From Desulfitibacter alkalitolerans DSM 16504 (lineage in GTDB: Bacteria; Bacillota; DSM-16504; Desulfitibacterales; Desulfitibacteraceae): a stretch of 64,000 nt of DNA. A model generated the notes under the pieces. The model was not told where the DNA came from. It ran no database searches and saw only the letters and a program-made list of their open reading frames with translations. This document shows positions 62,167-64,000 of this stretch, one piece after another (the first letter of the stretch is position 1; each line of letters begins with the position of its first letter). The position numbers and the translations under genes were made by a program. The stretch is taken from NCBI RefSeq assembly GCF_000620305.1, contig NZ_JHVU01000018.1:124001-188000 (forward strand), written 5' to 3'.

Positions 62167-63453
62167 GTGGTTAAAGAACGGATAATTGGTCAAAACACCA
62201 TAAAGGTAGATGCTTTAAGCAAGGTTACTGGGAAGGCTCAATATCCTGCAGACCTGGAAATGGCTAGTATGCTTTATGGAAGATTACTCCAGTTAGACGT
62301 GGCACATGCCCGAATAATAAGTATTGACACCAATGATGCACAAAATATTCCTGGCGTAAAGGCTGTTTTGACAGGCAAGGACGTGCCTGGCCTTAATGGA
62401 CAGGGTGTTTTATTTACAGATATGCCGGTTTTATCAGCCCAACGGGTGCGTTCAATAAATGATGTGGTGGCCCTGGTAGCTGCTGAGACTCAGGATATAG
62501 CGCAAGAGGCCATTGATAGCATCAAGGTTGAGTATGAGGAGCTACCAGCAGTTTTTGATGCTGAAGAGGCAATGAAGGAAGATGCCCCCAGGGTACATGA
62601 TAAAGAGAATATTATATATCACCTGAAAATTAGAAAGGGTAATGTTCAAGAGGCCTTTGAAAGATCTGCAATTATAGTAGAAGATGTCTATACAACACAA
62701 ATGGTTGATCATGCTTTTTTGCAGCCTGAAAGCTGTCTAGCCTATCTAGACAACAGGGGACACCTGGTTGTCCATATAGCAACCCAGTATATCCACTGGG
62801 ATAGATATGAGATTGCTCGTGCCTTAAACATGCCTGTTCATAAAATAAAGGTAGTAAATACAGCGGTAGGTGGAGCCTTTGGCGGCAGGGAAGATATGAC
62901 CCTGCAGATAAGGGCAGCCCTTTTGGCCCTTAAGACAGGCAGACCTGTAAAAATAGTGTCTGAGAGAACAGAATCCTTTAAGCTTCACTCAAAAAGACAC
63001 CCCATCAAGATGTACTACAAGACAGGTGCAGATGCGCAGGGCAGACTCACAGCCCTTGAGGCAAAAATTATAGGAGATACAGGGGCATATGCCTCCTGGG
63101 CCCCTAATATAATGAGAAAGGCTGCAATCCATGCTACAGGACCATACATTATACCCAATGTAATGGTTGATTCTTATGCAGTATATACCAACAACCCTTT
63201 TGCAGGAGCTATGAGGGGCTTTGGTGCAGCTCAGCCACCCCTTGCCCATGAATCCCAGATGGACAGGATAGCAGAAAAACTTGGCATCCATCCATTTAAA
63301 ATACGTTGGATAAATGCCATGGAGGAAGGCAGCCAGACTGCTACAGGACAGACTCTTGATGCAAGTGTAGGCTTGAAGGAATGCATGAAGGTAACTGCAG
63401 CTGCAGCTGGATGGGATATTGAGGAGTTGACGGGAGGTTGCAGTAATGGCTAA
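62167..63453 (+). CDS. Molybdenum hydroxylase large subunit, N-terminal half
   Basis: 428 residues, covering the first half of the XdhB/CoxL-like molybdopterin subunit: KVDALSKVTGKAQYPADLEMASMLYGRLL, LTGKDVPG, EPESCLAYLD-like LQPESCLAYLD, VGGAFGGREDM and AMRGFGAAQPPLAHESQ. The family is usually about 750 residues in one chain. A second gene with its own GGGAGG ribosome site overlaps the end by eight bases and encodes the C-terminal half. The split fits nicotinate-dehydrogenase-type enzymes (NdhL/NdhM) better than a sequence error. The substrate is uncertain. Confidence 0.9.
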   Translation: MVKERIIGQNTIKVDALSKVTGKAQYPADLEMASMLYGRLLQLDVAHARIISIDTNDAQNIPGVKAVLTGKDVPGLNGQGVLFTDMPVLSAQRVRSINDVVALVAAETQDIAQEAIDSIKVEYEELPAVFDAEEAMKEDAPRVHDKENIIYHLKIRKGNVQEAFERSAIIVEDVYTTQMVDHAFLQPESCLAYLDNRGHLVVHIATQYIHWDRYEIARALNMPVHKIKVVNTAVGGAFGGREDMTLQIRAALLALKTGRPVKIVSERTESFKLHSKRHPIKMYYKTGADAQGRLTALEAKIIGDTGAYASWAPNIMRKAAIHATGPYIIPNVMVDSYAVYTNNPFAGAMRGFGAAQPPLAHESQMDRIAEKLGIHPFKIRWINAMEEGSQTATGQTLDASVGLKECMKVTAAAAGWDIEELTGGCSNG

Positions 63454-64000
63454 AAAACGCGGTGTAGGCATGGCAAGCATCTTCTATGGTCTTGGCTACG
63501 GCAATGGGTTTGCTGACACATCTAGTGCTTTTGTTGAGGTGAATGAAGATGGAACAGCCATTGTACGCATAGGGGCATCTGATTGCGGTCAGGGTTCAAG
63601 TACAGTAATAGCTCAAATAGCTGCCGAGGAACTAGGCATAAATGTAGAAGACGTTGCTGTCATAACAGAGGATACTGATGCAACACCTGATGCTGGAACG
63701 TCAGCTGCCACGCGGCAGACTTATACATCAGGCAACGCAGTTCGCAAGGCAGCAAAGGAGGCCAAAGAAATACTTTATGACAGGGCCCGTATAGAGCTTG
63801 GGGTGAATACCTTACATGGCTTGGTAGGAGAAAAAGGCTTTATATATCCAAGGGGTCTTCCAGACAGGAGAATAAGCATTAAGGACCTGGCTTTTAATGC
63901 CAAGCTGGAGGGGTTAAGAATTGTGGGTGAAGGAGCCTTTACGGCACACAGCACCAGGGTTGATCTAGAAACGGGACAAGGTGCTCCCTATTGGCCCTAT
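63446..64000 (+). CDS. Molybdenum hydroxylase medium subunit, C-terminal half (partial)
   Basis: 185 residues within the window, continuing past its end. MAKKRGVGMASIFYGLGYGN starts it; IGASDCGQGSSTVIAQIAAEELGI and TPDAGTSAATRQTYTSGNA are the molybdopterin-binding C-terminal motifs of the xanthine dehydrogenase large subunit. ATG 63446 has GGGAGG (63432-63437) eight bases upstream, so it is translated separately, coupled by its eight-base overlap with the preceding gene. This resembles the NdhM partner of NdhL. Confidence 0.9.
   Translation, partial: MAKKRGVGMASIFYGLGYGNGFADTSSAFVEVNEDGTAIVRIGASDCGQGSSTVIAQIAAEELGINVEDVAVITEDTDATPDAGTSAATRQTYTSGNAVRKAAKEAKEILYDRARIELGVNTLHGLVGEKGFIYPRGLPDRRISIKDLAFNAKLEGLRIVGEGAFTAHSTRVDLETGQGAPYWPY

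Noticed and set aside
63421-63470. Frameshift error in the large hydroxylase subunit
   Set aside because: A correctly spaced GGGAGG and ATG for the second half, plus known split relatives, make two genes more likely; not fully excluded.

Overview
The window reads as a low-GC, anaerobic Firmicute of the Clostridia type. I infer this from T-box leaders on aromatic amino-acid operons, a NiaR-controlled de novo NAD operon, strong GGAGG ribosome sites with frequent GTG/TTG starts, a sigma-54/PrpR-type regulator with a TRAP transporter, bacteriohemerythrin, ferredoxin and a molybdenum hydroxylase. No rRNA, tRNA or CRISPR array was seen.

0-5 kb is an accessory region: two paralogous coiled-coil proteins built on 21-nt (heptad) repeats and linked to a repeated hairpin element; a cyclic-di-GMP-I riboswitch with an expression terminator in front of a small ORF and an EAL phosphodiesterase; a HicB antitoxin whose HicA toxin is a frameshifted remnant; and a VanZ-like membrane protein. 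5-11.6 kb carries single genes: YyaL/DUF255, a DUF418 membrane protein, a Fic-fold protein lacking the catalytic His, superoxide dismutase and an FmdE-like protein.

11.7-19.9 kb is a catabolic locus: a PrpR-type sigma-54 activator, a perfect -24/-12 promoter, then a DUF1537 acid-sugar kinase, TRAP transporter DctPQM and an IlvD/Edd-family dehydratase, probably for uptake and breakdown of a small sugar acid. The locus is bracketed by two related 36-nt terminator-containing repeats. 20-23 kb has a UroD-like protein with a GntR/FCD regulator (perfect palindromic operator) and a GNAT-like protein. 23-29.6 kb on the minus strand holds transketolase and niaR-nadA-nadB-nadC. 29.8-37 kb holds transporters (EamA, Opp-type ATPases, DUF368, Na/Ca exchanger, TauE), hemerythrin, a cupin and a small ferredoxin.

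37-55 kb is an aromatic amino-acid supercluster: a tRNA-Trp T-box then trpEGDCFBA; an unclassified leader with a terminator then aroF-tyrA-aroA-aroC; a Cache-PAS-GGDEF-HD-GYP protein; and a Phe T-box with a duplicated antiterminator/terminator module then a second aroF and a PDT-ACT-chorismate mutase fusion. DAHP synthase is therefore duplicated, with one copy under Phe control.

55-64 kb carries DUF362, an orphan DNA adenine methylase, PolX, a MazG-like pyrophosphohydrolase, a ZIP transporter, a REP-associated tyrosine transposase flanked by inverted copies of a repeat, and the start of a molybdenum hydroxylase operon whose large subunit is split into two genes. Dispersed copies of the transposase's repeat form the stop codons of three other genes in the window.
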